Shown: piece after piece, positions 24,934 to 33,229 of the stretch
How the letters are laid out: each line of letters starts with the position of its first letter
Numbering within the stretch: the stretch's first letter is position 1
Origin: DATGEO01 sp035310015
GTDB taxonomy: Bacteria > Chloroflexota > Dormibacteria > Dormibacterales > Dormibacteraceae
Direction: 5' to 3'
Length of the DNA stretch: 55,189 nucleotides
Assembly (NCBI GenBank): GCA_035310015.1
Contig: DATGEO010000171.1
Location: 1 to 55,189, forward strand
The notes under the pieces: model-generated
The model's database searches: none
Told to the model about the DNA's origin: nothing
The model's input: the letters and a program-made list of their open reading frames with translations, nothing else
Position numbers and translations under genes: made by a program

Positions 24934-27226
24934 GCATGTCCTTCGCCGGAGGTTCGACCTTGATGACCGGCGGATAGGGGATCTGCGGAAACGCGCGCGG
25001 GCCGTAGCGCGCGGGCTCGCCCTTGTCGCGGCGCCGGATCGCTTCGACGATCTTCTCCGGCGTCACGGGCGTCTCGTCGATCCACACCCCGAGCGCGTCG
25101 TGGATGGCGGCGTTGACCGCGGGTATCACCGGGAGGAGCGGACCCTGTCCGGCCTCCTTGGCACCGTACGGTCCCTCCGGATCGAGGGTCTCGACGATGA
25201 ACGTCTCGAGCTCGGGCATGTCGAGAAACGTCGGTGACTTGTACTCGAGCATCGACGGCCACTTGTGGAGGCCTTTGCGAAACTCCTGCTCCTCCATCAA
25301 CGCCTCGCCGAGGCCCATGTAGACGCTGCCCTCGACCTGGCCCTCAACGAGGAGCGGGTTGATCGCCCGGCCGACGTCGTGCGCGATCCAGACCTTGTTG
25401 ACGTGGACCTCGCCGGTCCGGGCGTCGGCGTCGAGGTCGACCACGCAGGCGGAGTAGCTGTAGGCGGGGCTGGGCCCGACGCCGGATCCCTTGTAGGGGC
25501 CGGCGATCTTCGGCGGGGTGTAGCTGCCGGCGGTGACGAGAGTGCCGAAGCGCGCTTCGGCGAGCACGCTGGCCTGCTCGAAGCTGACGTCCTCGAACTT
25601 CTTGCCGCCGGCCTCCACGGCCTCGACGAGCATCGCGCGCATCTTCTTCGCGGCCTCGAGCGCGGCGTTGCCGGCCATGAACGTCACGCGGGAGGAGTAC
25701 GAACCCAGGTCGATCGGCGTGGAGTCGGTGTCGGCCGTGACGAGCCGCACGTCCTTGGGCTCCAGGCCGAGCTCCTCGGCGACGATCGCGGCGAGAACCG
25801 AGTCGGATCCCTGGCCGATGTCCATGGCGCCGCAGTAGGCGGTGACGCCGCCGCGGTCGACTTTGATCTGCACTTCCGAATGCGGCATGTCGTTCCAGTA
25901 GATCGCCGTGCCCGCGCCGGAGAGATAGCTGGAGATGGCAAAGCCCATGCCGTGGCCGGGAGTTCGCTTCCGGCTGCGATAGCCCGAAGCCTCGAGCACC
26001 TTCTCGGTGCACTCCTCCAGGCCGCACGAGGTCACCCGCAGCCAGTTGACCGTGCGGCTCATAGGCTGGACGAAGTTCTTGCGCTTCAGCTCGACCGGGT
26101 CGATGCCGAGCTCGGCGGCCAGCTTGTCGAGATGGAGCTCGACCGCAAACCGCGGCTGTGGCGTTCCGTGGCCGCGCTTCGGGCCGCACGGCGGCTTGTT
26201 GGTGAAGACGCGGCAGCCCTCGAACCTGTACGCCGGCAGGTCGTAGGTGACCGGCTGGAGCGCTCCGGTGTAGAAGGTCGAGGCCACGCCGTACGAGCCG
26301 TACGCGCCGCCGTCGAGCGCGCTGCGGAAATGCATCGAGGTGATTCGACCGTCTCTCGTCGCGCCCGTGCGCACCCACATCAGCACCGGATGGCGGCCGC
26401 GGTGCGCGTAGAAGACCTCCTCACGCGTGAGCGTGCACTTGACCGGGCGGCCGGTGAGCATCGCCAGCTTGCAGACGATGATCTCGTGCGCGAACGGGTC
26501 GGTCTTGCCGCCGAAGCCGCCGCCGTGGGCGGCGCCGATCACGCGAATGCGGTTCATCGGCAGCTCGAGCACCTTCGCGAGCGCGCGATGCACGTAGTGC
26601 ACGACCTGGGTCGACGACCAGAGCGTGACTCGACCTTCGACGTACGCAGCGATCGCGCTGTGCTGCTCCATCGGCAGGTGCGTGGTGCCCTGGAAGAAGA
26701 ACACGTCCTCTCTGACGTGGTCGGCCCTGGCGAATCCACCGTCGACGTCGCCGAACTCGAGGGCGACGAGCTTGTGGATGTTGTTGGGACCGCCGTAGTC
26801 CTGGATGCGCTCGTCCTTCGCCGGCCGGAGCGCATCCTCGATCGTCATCACCGGCTCGAGGACCTCGTACTCGACCTTGATGGCGTCGCACGCGGCCGCG
26901 GCCGTTTCCTCGTCGTCCGCCGCGACGGCGGCGACCGGATCGCCGACGTAGCGAACCTTCTCGTGCTCGAGCGCTCGTTCATCCTGGGTGACGGGGAGGA
27001 TGCCGAACTTCACGGGCAGGTCGGCGCCGGTGATGACCGCACGCACGCCGGGGATGCGTCGCGCCGCGGAGGTGTCGATCGACAGGACGCGGGCGTGCGG
27101 GTGGGGACTGCGCAGGATCTTGCAGTGCAGCGTGCGCGGCAGGACGACGTCGTCGGCGTAGACCGCCTGGCCGGTGACCTTGGCGCCGGCGTCGACCTTC
27201 GGCAGCGGCTGGCCGACGACTCTCAT
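24911..27226 (-). CDS. molybdopterin-binding large subunit, xanthine dehydrogenase / 4-hydroxybenzoyl-CoA reductase family
   Basis: This 771-residue subunit begins VGQPLPKVDAGAKVTGQAVY (a/b hammerhead). It has GAAHGGGFGGKTDP, CGPKRGHGTPQPRFAVE and MDIGQGSDSVL (molybdopterin contacts), and GPYGAKEAGQGPLLP with the catalytic Glu near the C-terminus. It lacks the A-Y-x-C-S-F-R loop of form I CO dehydrogenase. With its partners it should catalyse a reductive dehydroxylation or hydroxylation of an aromatic or acyl-CoA compound in the cytoplasm. The ATG overlaps the small-subunit stop (ATGA) and has a GGGGGAG ribosome-binding site derived from an R3 repeat. Confidence 0.88.
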   Translation of the reverse strand: MRVVGQPLPKVDAGAKVTGQAVYADDVVLPRTLHCKILRSPHPHARVLSIDTSAARRIPGVRAVITGADLPVKFGILPVTQDERALEHEKVRYVGDPVAAVAADDEETAAAACDAIKVEYEVLEPVMTIEDALRPAKDERIQDYGGPNNIHKLVALEFGDVDGGFARADHVREDVFFFQGTTHLPMEQHSAIAAYVEGRVTLWSSTQVVHYVHRALAKVLELPMNRIRVIGAAHGGGFGGKTDPFAHEIIVCKLAMLTGRPVKCTLTREEVFYAHRGRHPVLMWVRTGATRDGRITSMHFRSALDGGAYGSYGVASTFYTGALQPVTYDLPAYRFEGCRVFTNKPPCGPKRGHGTPQPRFAVELHLDKLAAELGIDPVELKRKNFVQPMSRTVNWLRVTSCGLEECTEKVLEASGYRSRKRTPGHGMGFAISSYLSGAGTAIYWNDMPHSEVQIKVDRGGVTAYCGAMDIGQGSDSVLAAIVAEELGLEPKDVRLVTADTDSTPIDLGSYSSRVTFMAGNAALEAAKKMRAMLVEAVEAGGKKFEDVSFEQASVLAEARFGTLVTAGSYTPPKIAGPYKGSGVGPSPAYSYSACVVDLDADARTGEVHVNKVWIAHDVGRAINPLLVEGQVEGSVYMGLGEALMEEQEFRKGLHKWPSMLEYKSPTFLDMPELETFIVETLDPEGPYGAKEAGQGPLLPVIPAVNAAIHDALGVWIDETPVTPEKIVEAIRRRDKGEPARYGPRAFPQIPYPPVIKVEPPAKDMLVTPSEI

Positions 27227-27753
27227 CTGATCGACTCCCCCTCTCCCGCATTGCGGGAGAGGCTCAGGGTGAGGGCTGCTTGCTCGACCGCCTGCAGAAT
27301 CTTCACGTATCCCGTGCACCGGCACAGGTTGCCCGCGAGCGCCTCGCGAATCTCGTCCCGGCTGGGCTTCGGGTTCACCTCGAGCAGCGATCGGGCCGCA
27401 AGCAGGATTCCCGGCGTGCAGTAACCGCACTGCGCGGCCCCGAGCTCCGCGAACGCCTGCTGCAGCGGGTGCAGCTCCGACCCGGCGGCCATCCCCTCGA
27501 TGGTCGTGATCGCACGTCCTTCCACCTGCAGCGGCAGCACCAGGCAGCTGAGCTGGGGCTTGCCGTCGACCAGCACCGTGCACGTTCCGCACTCGCCCAG
27601 CTCGCACCCGTGCTTCGTGCCGGTGAGGCCCATGTCCTCGCGCAGGACTTCGAGCAGCGTCTTGTGCACGGGGAGCAGAAGGGGTGTGCGCCGGCCGTTG
27701 ACGTCGAGCGTGACGACGGTCCGCTCGACCTCTCTTTGAAGCTCTTGCTCCAC
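27223..27753 (-). CDS. [2Fe-2S] small subunit of the molybdenum hydroxylase
   Basis: This 176-residue subunit has a plant-ferredoxin domain with GCELGECGTCTVLVDGKPQL followed by S-C, and a C-terminal domain with CGYCTPG and NLCRCTGY, the two [2Fe-2S] sites that link FAD and Mo. GTG 27753 overlaps the HAD stop (TAGTG). The last ~16 residues (LTLSLSRNAGEGESIR) are encoded by an R3 repeat, so the native C-terminus has been extended or replaced by repeat sequence. Confidence 0.9.
   Translation of the reverse strand: MEQELQREVERTVVTLDVNGRRTPLLLPVHKTLLEVLREDMGLTGTKHGCELGECGTCTVLVDGKPQLSCLVLPLQVEGRAITTIEGMAAGSELHPLQQAFAELGAAQCGYCTPGILLAARSLLEVNPKPSRDEIREALAGNLCRCTGYVKILQAVEQAALTLSLSRNAGEGESIR
27237..27276. 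repeat. R3 REP-like palindrome, copy 3, inside a coding end
   Basis: CCTCTCCCGC/GCGGGAGAGG around ATT, with CTCAGGGTGAGGGC to the right. It encodes the C-terminus of the small subunit on the minus strand. Its other arm supplies the purine-rich ribosome-binding site of the large-subunit gene (ATG 27226). Confidence 0.8.
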
Positions 27754-28493
27754 TAACCCCGGAGCATAGCCCGCAGGGCGGCGGCGCATTCCCAGAGGTC
27801 CGCCGCGACCGCGTGGGCCTTGCTGGTCGCCGGCGGGGGGTCGTCAGGGTGGACGAGGATCGCCCTCATGCCTAGCGCCAGCGCGGGCTCCACGTCGTTG
27901 ACCTCCTTGTTGCCGATCACGACGCACTCCTCGGCCGGCACACCCGCCGCCCTCACCGCGAGCTCGAACACCGCCGGGTGCGGTTTCAGGTGCCCTGCGT
28001 CGACCGATGTGACGACGGCGTCGATGTACGGCGCCATGCCCAGGAGCGTGAAGTCGTCCCAGTAGCTCTCGGCGTCGCGCCAGTACGTGTTGCTCGCGAT
28101 CACGCAGCGCAGGCCCAGCTCGCGGATGGTGGCCAGGAGCTCGACCGCGCCCGGCAGCGGCTGGAACTGCGGGTCGATCGGTATCGCCATCGCCCGCCGG
28201 ACCTGCATCACCGTCGTGGCGGCGATCGGGACGAGGTGATCGTTCAGGCACATGGTGACCAGGTCGTCGGCGTCGATGCGGATGAGCTCCGGGATCATGA
28301 CCGTGCCGCCGTTCAGGTCCCGCGACCTGGTTATCAGGTCGACCGCGAGCAGCTCCGCCTTCTCCGCCGGCAGGTCCGGCAAGACAGTGCGCAGGCGCGC
28401 GAGCCGGCCCTCGCCGTCGGTGGCGCGCACCGGCCAGGAGTTCGGCCACAGCGTGCCGCCGATGTCGACCAGGGCGGCTCGGATGGGATCCAC
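27753..28493 (-). CDS. HAD-superfamily hydrolase, first gene of the hydroxylase unit
   Basis: This 246-residue HAD protein has motif I as ALVDIGGTLWP (D-x-G instead of the usual D-x-D), motif II Ser/Thr in VIASNTY, motif III Lys in HLKPHP, and motif IV in VVIGNKEVNDVEPA. The change of the second Asp weakens general acid chemistry, so phosphatase activity is not assured. GTG 28493 is preferred over upstream frames because homology begins there. It leads directly (1-base overlap) into the Mo-hydroxylase genes, so it may serve that pathway or cofactor maturation. Confidence 0.78.
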   Translation of the reverse strand: MDPIRAALVDIGGTLWPNSWPVRATDGEGRLARLRTVLPDLPAEKAELLAVDLITRSRDLNGGTVMIPELIRIDADDLVTMCLNDHLVPIAATTVMQVRRAMAIPIDPQFQPLPGAVELLATIRELGLRCVIASNTYWRDAESYWDDFTLLGMAPYIDAVVTSVDAGHLKPHPAVFELAVRAAGVPAEECVVIGNKEVNDVEPALALGMRAILVHPDDPPPATSKAHAVAADLWECAAALRAMLRG

Positions 28494-28549
28494 CGGCCCC
28501 CTATCATCCCCTTGTGGTGCGCAAGCGCAGTCGGCAGGAGCCTTCCTGA

Positions 28550-29704
28550 ATGCTTCGCTTCCTGACCGCCGGCGAGTCGCACGGGCCACAGCTGACGGTG
28601 ATCGTCGAGGGGCTGCCCGCCGGCCTGGAGGTCTCGGAGGAAGACCTCCGCCGGGACCTCGCCCGCCGCCAGGGGGGGCACGGTCGTGGAGGGCGGCAGA
28701 AGATCGAGACCGACGTCGCGCGCATCGTCAGCGGCGTGCGCGGCGGCTTCACGATCGGAAGCCCGGTGACGCTGGTGCTCGAGAACAAGGACCACGTCAA
28801 CTGGACCGCCCAGATGACGGCGTCCAAGGAAGGGTTCGAGCCCAAGCCGGTGACGCGATTGCGGCCTGGCCACGCGGATCTCGCCGGGGCGCTGAAGTAC
28901 GGACACACGGACATCCGCAACGTGCTCGAGCGCTCGTCCGCGCGCGAGACGGCGACACGTGTCGCCGCCGGCGGCCTGGCGCGGAAGTTGCTCGCCCATT
29001 TCGGGATCGAGATCTTCTCGTTCACCCAGTCGATCGGTGCGACCGACATCGGGTTCGACGGCGTCGACCCGAGCACGGTCACGCTCGAGGAGATCGAGGC
29101 TTCGCCCGTTCGCTGTCCGGTTCCGGATGCGTCGGCGCGCATGGTCGCCGACATCGACGCCGTCGGCGAGGCGGGGGACACGCTCGGCGGAACGTTCCGT
29201 GTGATCGCGCGCGGCGTGCCGCTCGGGCTCGGCAGCTACGTGCACTGGGACCGCAAGCTCGACGGCCGGCTCGCCCAGGCGGTGCTGTCCATCAATGCGA
29301 TCAAGGGTGTCGAGTTCGGCGCGGGATTCGAAGGCGCCGCGCGGCCCGGGTCCCAGTTCCACGACGAGATCGAGTTCTCCGAAGGCGCGTTCCGGCACCT
29401 GACCAATCGCGCCGGCGGGCTGACCGGCGGCGTCACCAACGGCGAGCCGATCGACCTTCGGGTTGCGATCAAGCCGATATCGACGATGAAGAACCCGCTG
29501 CCGTCCGTCGACCTCAACACCAAGGAGAAGGTGCCGGCGCACTACGAGCGGAGTGACGTCTGCGTGGTGCCCGCGGCGGGAGTGATCGGCGAGGCGATGG
29601 TCGCGATCACGCTGGCGGATGCGTTCCTGGAGAAGTTCGGCGGCGACTCTATGGCCGAGGTCGAGCGCAACTACCGTGGGTACCTGGAGTCGCTGGCTCG
29701 CTAG
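28550..29704 (+). CDS. aroC: chorismate synthase
   Basis: This 384-residue FMN-dependent enzyme converts EPSP to chorismate, the last shikimate step. Visible signatures are LTAGESHGPQLTVIVEGLPA, RPGHADLAG with KYGHTDIRNVLERSSARETA, and RAGGLTGGVTNGEPI. It starts at ATG with AGGAG 9 bases upstream and is divergent from the HAD gene. An R1 element begins 4 bases after its stop. Chorismate feeds menaquinone and aromatic amino acids, consistent with ubiE nearby. Confidence 0.95.
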   Translation: MLRFLTAGESHGPQLTVIVEGLPAGLEVSEEDLRRDLARRQGGHGRGGRQKIETDVARIVSGVRGGFTIGSPVTLVLENKDHVNWTAQMTASKEGFEPKPVTRLRPGHADLAGALKYGHTDIRNVLERSSARETATRVAAGGLARKLLAHFGIEIFSFTQSIGATDIGFDGVDPSTVTLEEIEASPVRCPVPDASARMVADIDAVGEAGDTLGGTFRVIARGVPLGLGSYVHWDRKLDGRLAQAVLSINAIKGVEFGAGFEGAARPGSQFHDEIEFSEGAFRHLTNRAGGLTGGVTNGEPIDLRVAIKPISTMKNPLPSVDLNTKEKVPAHYERSDVCVVPAAGVIGEAMVAITLADAFLEKFGGDSMAEVERNYRGYLESLAR

Positions 29705-29708
29705 AGAA

Positions 29709-29770
29709 GGCGTTTTGTGCACATTCGCGTTGAATCCGCCGCGCGAGGCACGCATTTGTGCACAAACGCG
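29709..29770. repeat. R1 intergenic element, copy 2 (two units, 41-nt period)
   Basis: The units are GGCGTTTTGTGCACATTCGC (29709) and ACGCATTTGTGCACAAACGC (29750). The aligned core positions 29713 and 29754 are 41 bases apart. The linker carries TTGAATCCGCC, close to the TTGAACGGC and GGAATTCCGCC linkers of copies 1 and 4. Confidence 0.9.
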
Positions 29771-29789
29771 AGGCTGAGGCGTCGCTAGC

Positions 29790-30689
29790 GTGGGCAATGT
29801 GAGCAAGGTGATGTCGATGGCCGAGGCTGTCGACAGGTTCGTGCCGGACGGATCGAGGGTCGCAATGGGCACCTGCCTCGAGCCGCTGATCCCCTTCGCC
29901 GCGGGTCACGAGATCATCCGGCGCGGGCGCCGCGACCTCGAGCTGGTGGGGCCGATATCGGACGCGCTCTTCGACCAGCTGATCGGGGCCGGCTGCGTGC
30001 GGCGCATCACCGCCGCGTGGGTGGGCAACGTGTCCGAGGGCCTCGGCCACTGCTACCGCCGTGCCGCGGAGCAGGGCGTGCCCCGCTCGATCGAGATCCA
30101 CGACCACAGCAACTTCTCGATCTCGATGGCGCTGTGGGCCGCGGCCTGGAACGTCCCCTGGCTGCCCGCGCGCACCCTGCTCGGCAGCGACATCCTCCGC
30201 ACGAATCCCGACCTCGAGGTGGTGGACGGCCTGGTGCGGGTCAAGGCGGTGCAGCCCGACGTCGCGATCGTTCACGTCCAGCGATGCGACGCCGCCGGGC
30301 GCGCGCACGCCTGGGGCCCGCTCGGCATCGTCGAGGAGGCGGGCCTGGCGGCGCGAGCGGTGATCGTGACCTGCGAGGAGCTCGTCGATGACTCCGTGAT
30401 CCTCAGCGACCCGAACCGAATCCTGTTTCCGGAAACCAGGGTCGTGGCGGTCGTGCACGAGCCGGGCGGCGCTCATCCCTCGCCCGTGCAGGGATTCTTC
30501 AAGCGCGACCACGCGTTCTATCGCGAGTACGCCGAGCAATCGCGCACGCGCGAGGGCTTCGAGGAATGGCTGAAGCGATGGGTGTTCGACGTGCCCGACC
30601 GCGCGAGCTATCTCGAGCGCGTCGCCGTCGATGAGCTGCGCATCAAGGGCACGCGTATGTCGGCGCCGGTGAACTACGCCGATGCCTGA
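29790..30689 (+). CDS. CoA-transferase subunit A (glutaconate/3-oxoacid family I)
   Basis: This 299-residue protein fits family I CoA-transferase alpha subunits: SMAEAVDRFVPDGSRVAMGT at the N-terminus, then VGPISDALFDQLIGAGCVRR, PWLPARTLLGSDILRTNPDL and VAIVHVQRCDAAGRAHAWGP. It pairs with the next gene (8-base overlap) to move CoA between carboxylic acids. Relatives include glutaconate CoA-transferase and the IpdAB ring-opening hydrolases of steroid catabolism; the exact substrate is unclear. Start GTG 29790; GTG 29799 is an alternative. Confidence 0.82.
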   Translation: MGNVSKVMSMAEAVDRFVPDGSRVAMGTCLEPLIPFAAGHEIIRRGRRDLELVGPISDALFDQLIGAGCVRRITAAWVGNVSEGLGHCYRRAAEQGVPRSIEIHDHSNFSISMALWAAAWNVPWLPARTLLGSDILRTNPDLEVVDGLVRVKAVQPDVAIVHVQRCDAAGRAHAWGPLGIVEEAGLAARAVIVTCEELVDDSVILSDPNRILFPETRVVAVVHEPGGAHPSPVQGFFKRDHAFYREYAEQSRTREGFEEWLKRWVFDVPDRASYLERVAVDELRIKGTRMSAPVNYADA

Positions 30690-31428
30690 CTACACGAGCC
30701 AGGAGTTGATGGTGGCGGTCGCCTCGCGCGAGATCCACGACGGCGACCTCGTGTTCGTGGGCATGCGCCTGCCGATCCTCGCCTACGCCGTGGCGCGCAG
30801 CACTCATGCGCCCGGCGCGCGTGGGCTGTTCGAGGTCGGTCTGATGCGCGACCAGGCCGCCGCCGCATATCTCGGCACCATGGGCGACCCGCCGAACGTG
30901 AACGGCGCGCTGTGGGCGACGCGCATGTCGAACGTCATGGCCCTGATGGCGCAGGGCCGCGTCGACCTCGGCTTCATCGGCGGGGCGGAGGTCGATCGCT
31001 TCGGCAACCTCAACACCTCGTATGTCGGGACGCCGGAGCGGCCGGCCGTCAAGCTTCCGGGAAGCGGGGGAGGGGCGGACATCGCGATCCTCAGCCGGCG
31101 CTGGGTGACGCTCATGACCCACGAGCGGCGGCGCCTCGTCGAGCGTGTGTCCTTCGTGACCTCGCCCGGTCACGGCGATGGCACGGCGGGCTGGCGGCAG
31201 CGCAACGGTTTGGTGGGAGGCGGGCCGGCCGCGATCATCACGACCCTGTGCGTGTTTCGGTTCCCCCTGGGAGGCGGCGAGGCCTATGTCGACTCGGTGC
31301 ATCCCGGGCACACCATCGCCGAGGTCCGGGAGCACACGGGCTGGGCCGTCCAGGTCTCGCCCGAGGTGGTCGAAACGCCGCCGCCGACCGCGGCCGAGCT
31401 GGCCGAGATCCGCAAGCGCTCGCTGTAA
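30682..31428 (+). CDS. CoA-transferase subunit B
   Basis: This 248-residue beta subunit has FEVGLMRDQ, whose Glu is the candidate active-site residue of family I transferases, the segment GGAEVDRFGNLNTS, and the oxyanion-loop-like GSGGGADIA. It ends with the usual P-P-T-x-x-E-L-x-x-I-R. It overlaps subunit A by 8 bases. A hairpin follows 6 bases after the stop. Presence of the Glu favours true CoA transfer over the hydrolytic IpdB type. Confidence 0.82.
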   Translation: MPDYTSQELMVAVASREIHDGDLVFVGMRLPILAYAVARSTHAPGARGLFEVGLMRDQAAAAYLGTMGDPPNVNGALWATRMSNVMALMAQGRVDLGFIGGAEVDRFGNLNTSYVGTPERPAVKLPGSGGGADIAILSRRWVTLMTHERRRLVERVSFVTSPGHGDGTAGWRQRNGLVGGGPAAIITTLCVFRFPLGGGEAYVDSVHPGHTIAEVREHTGWAVQVSPEVVETPPPTAAELAEIRKRSL

Positions 31429-31434
31429 CGGGGT

Positions 31435-31459
31435 CCCCGTGAAATCGGAGATTTCGGGG
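31435..31459 (+). terminator. hairpin after the CoA-transferase genes
   Basis: CCCC and GAAATC pair with GATTTC and GGGG around GGA, with two unpaired bases on the left arm. There is no T run, so it may protect the 3' end or end transcription weakly. Confidence 0.45.
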
Positions 31460-31563
31460 GGTGGTTTACACAAGGCTGACGAGACCAGCACGACCGTCTG
31501 ACATGCGTTCCGCATCGTGAGCTCCGGCTGATCGAGCCGAAACACGAAAGGAGTGAGAGTCAG

Positions 31564-32007
31564 ATGAACCCGTTCGCAGCCGTTGCCGTCAAGGTCGTGG
31601 GAGGTGGCGCCGCCGCCGCCCTGTTGAGTCTTGGGATGGCCGGCACGCTGGCGCAGGCCGCGCCGTCGCCGAACCTGTCCGTCAGCGCGCCGTCGAAGTC
31701 GGACCGGCACGCCGATCGCAAGCTCGTGCGCCAGGCCGTGCTCGAAGCTGAGGCCGACGTCCTGGGCATTCCCAAGGGCACGCTGATCGCCGACCTGAAG
31801 AAGGGCCAGAAGGTCTCGGACCTCGCCAAGGACAAGGGCATGGACAAGGCCCAGTTCGCGGCCAGGCTGGCGGCCGACCTCAGGCCGCGGCTCGAGCAGC
31901 TCGTCGATCACAAGCAGATCACGCAGGCGCAGGCCGACCGGATCCTCGACCGGATCGCGAACGGTTACGTGCCGTTCTGGAACGGCATCCACCGCAAGAA
32001 GGCCTAG
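31564..32007 (+). CDS. secreted small protein with an LGI/A-K-x-K-G helical module
   Basis: This 147-residue protein has a signal peptide cleaved near A-Q-A-A (residue 36). The mature part carries VLGIPKGTLIADLKKGQKVS then DLAKDKGMDKAQF, a helical module seen in secreted proteins of Gram-positive-type bacteria (L-G-x-x-x-x-x-L-x-x-x-L-K-x-G-x-S-L-x-x-I-A). A second helical hairpin follows (L-V-D-H-K-Q-I-T-Q-A-Q-A-D). The function is unknown. The ribosome-binding site AAGGAG is strong. It is convergent with rsgA, 2 bases apart. Confidence 0.75.
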   Translation: MNPFAAVAVKVVGGGAAAALLSLGMAGTLAQAAPSPNLSVSAPSKSDRHADRKLVRQAVLEAEADVLGIPKGTLIADLKKGQKVSDLAKDKGMDKAQFAARLAADLRPRLEQLVDHKQITQAQADRILDRIANGYVPFWNGIHRKKA

Positions 32008-32009
32008 CT

Positions 32010-33053
32010 CTACCGGACGAGGCGGTTGCGGACCTTGTTCGCGACGGCGACCTGCTTCCACTTGCGACGCTCGTCGGCGCGCAGACGAGCGTCGCCTCGC
32101 GCCGCGATCGCCCGCAGCTCGCGCTGCAGCTTGCGGTAGCTCTCCAAGCGGGCGGCGTCGAGCAAACCCTCGACGATCGCCGCCTTGACGGCGCAGCCGG
32201 GCTCGCTCTGGTGCTCGCAGTTGCCGAACCGGCAGCTCAGCGCCAGAGACTCGACGTCGTCGAAGACGCTCCCGAGCGCGTCATCTCCTTCCCACAGCTG
32301 CGCCTCGCGCAGCCCGGGCGTGTCGATGATCAGGCCGCCGCCGGGCAGCTCGAAGAGCTCGCGGTGCGAGGTCATGTGCCGGCCTTCGCCGGAGCGGTGA
32401 ACCGCGCGTGTGCGCATCAGCTCCTGGCCGAGCAAGCGATTGATCAGCGTGGACTTGCCCGCGCCCGAGGGCCCGAGCAGCACGCCGGTGCGCGCAGGGC
32501 GGAGCCTGCCCGCTATCGCCTCCACGCCTTCCCCGGTCACGCCGCTGGTGACCAAAACGGGCGTGCCCGCGGAGACAGCTTCGAGCTCGGCGCGAAGTTC
32601 ATCGACGGACGCGGCGATGTCGGCCTTCGTCAAGAGGACGACGGGAGACGCGCCGCTCTGCCACGCCATCGTGAGGTAGCGCTCGATGCGCCTCGCGTTT
32701 ACGTCCTGCGCGGCGGCCACGACAAAGGCGACGTCGACGTTGGCCGCCAGCACCTGCTCGCGCGACTGCTCACCCGCGACCTTCCTCGCGAACGCGGTGC
32801 GCCGCTCGGCGACTCCCACGATGACGGACTTGGGCGAGCGATAGGAGAGCGCGACCCAGTCGCCGACCGCCGGCCGCATCTGCCGCCCGGCGACGGCGCG
32901 CAGGGACTCCACGCCATCGCGGACCACGTACTCGGCGCCGTGGTCCGCGACCACGCGCGCAGGCACGGCGTCCTCGCCCAGCTGTGGCAGGCGCTGTTCG
33001 AACCATCTGTCCCAGCCCAACGAATCGAGCTGGGGGTCGTCTCGCAGGGGCAA
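32010..33053 (-). CDS. rsgA: ribosome small-subunit GTPase RsgA
   Basis: This 347-residue circularly permuted GTPase has an N-terminal OB fold (VGDWVAL), the G4 motif LLTKADI placed before the P-loop GPSGAGKSTLINRL, then DTPGLRE (G3). It ends in a zinc knuckle, CRFGNCEHQSEPGCAV. It aids late 30S maturation. The start is taken as TTG 33053 because a perfect GGAGGA (33061-33066) lies 7 bases upstream; no homology exists further upstream although the frame stays open. A hairpin may cover this ribosome-binding site and a short leader ORF precedes it. Confidence 0.92.
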   Translation of the reverse strand: MPLRDDPQLDSLGWDRWFEQRLPQLGEDAVPARVVADHGAEYVVRDGVESLRAVAGRQMRPAVGDWVALSYRSPKSVIVGVAERRTAFARKVAGEQSREQVLAANVDVAFVVAAAQDVNARRIERYLTMAWQSGASPVVLLTKADIAASVDELRAELEAVSAGTPVLVTSGVTGEGVEAIAGRLRPARTGVLLGPSGAGKSTLINRLLGQELMRTRAVHRSGEGRHMTSHRELFELPGGGLIIDTPGLREAQLWEGDDALGSVFDDVESLALSCRFGNCEHQSEPGCAVKAAIVEGLLDAARLESYRKLQRELRAIAARGDARLRADERRKWKQVAVANKVRNRLVR

Positions 33054-33115
33054 CGCAAATTCCTCCGGGGGGAACACGAGGTCGACGGAACGTTCCGCCC
33101 CGGAAGGTGGCTGTT

Positions 33116-33172
33116 TTAGAGCGCGCCCTCGGAGGCGGTCGACGGCCACGGCATGATGCAAAGGTTCACCAT
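33116..33172 (-). CDS. candidate 18-residue leader peptide upstream of rsgA
   Basis: The short ORF reads M-V-N-L-C-I-M-P-W-P-S-T-A-S-E-G-A-L and then TAA. Its ribosome-binding site AAGGAGG (33181-33187), 8 bases before the ATG, is one of the strongest in the window. It ends 62 bases before the rsgA start codon, just before sequences that can pair with the rsgA Shine-Dalgarno. No homology is recognised; the site strength and position are the support. Confidence 0.45.
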   Translation of the reverse strand: MVNLCIMPWPSTASEGAL

Positions 33173-33229
33173 CAGACGCACCTCCTTGTTTGTGATCGGT
33201 GGAGCTTACTACAGGCCGGGCGCTCTGTA

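Noticed and set aside
24911..27753. Form I CO dehydrogenase (coxMSL)
   Set aside because: The large subunit lacks the A-Y-x-C-S-F-R active-site loop, gene order differs, and the FAD subunit has the HCR-type cysteine insert.
31435..31459. Riboswitch or operator after the CoA-transferase genes
   Set aside because: A simple hairpin at a 3' end; nothing matches a known aptamer.
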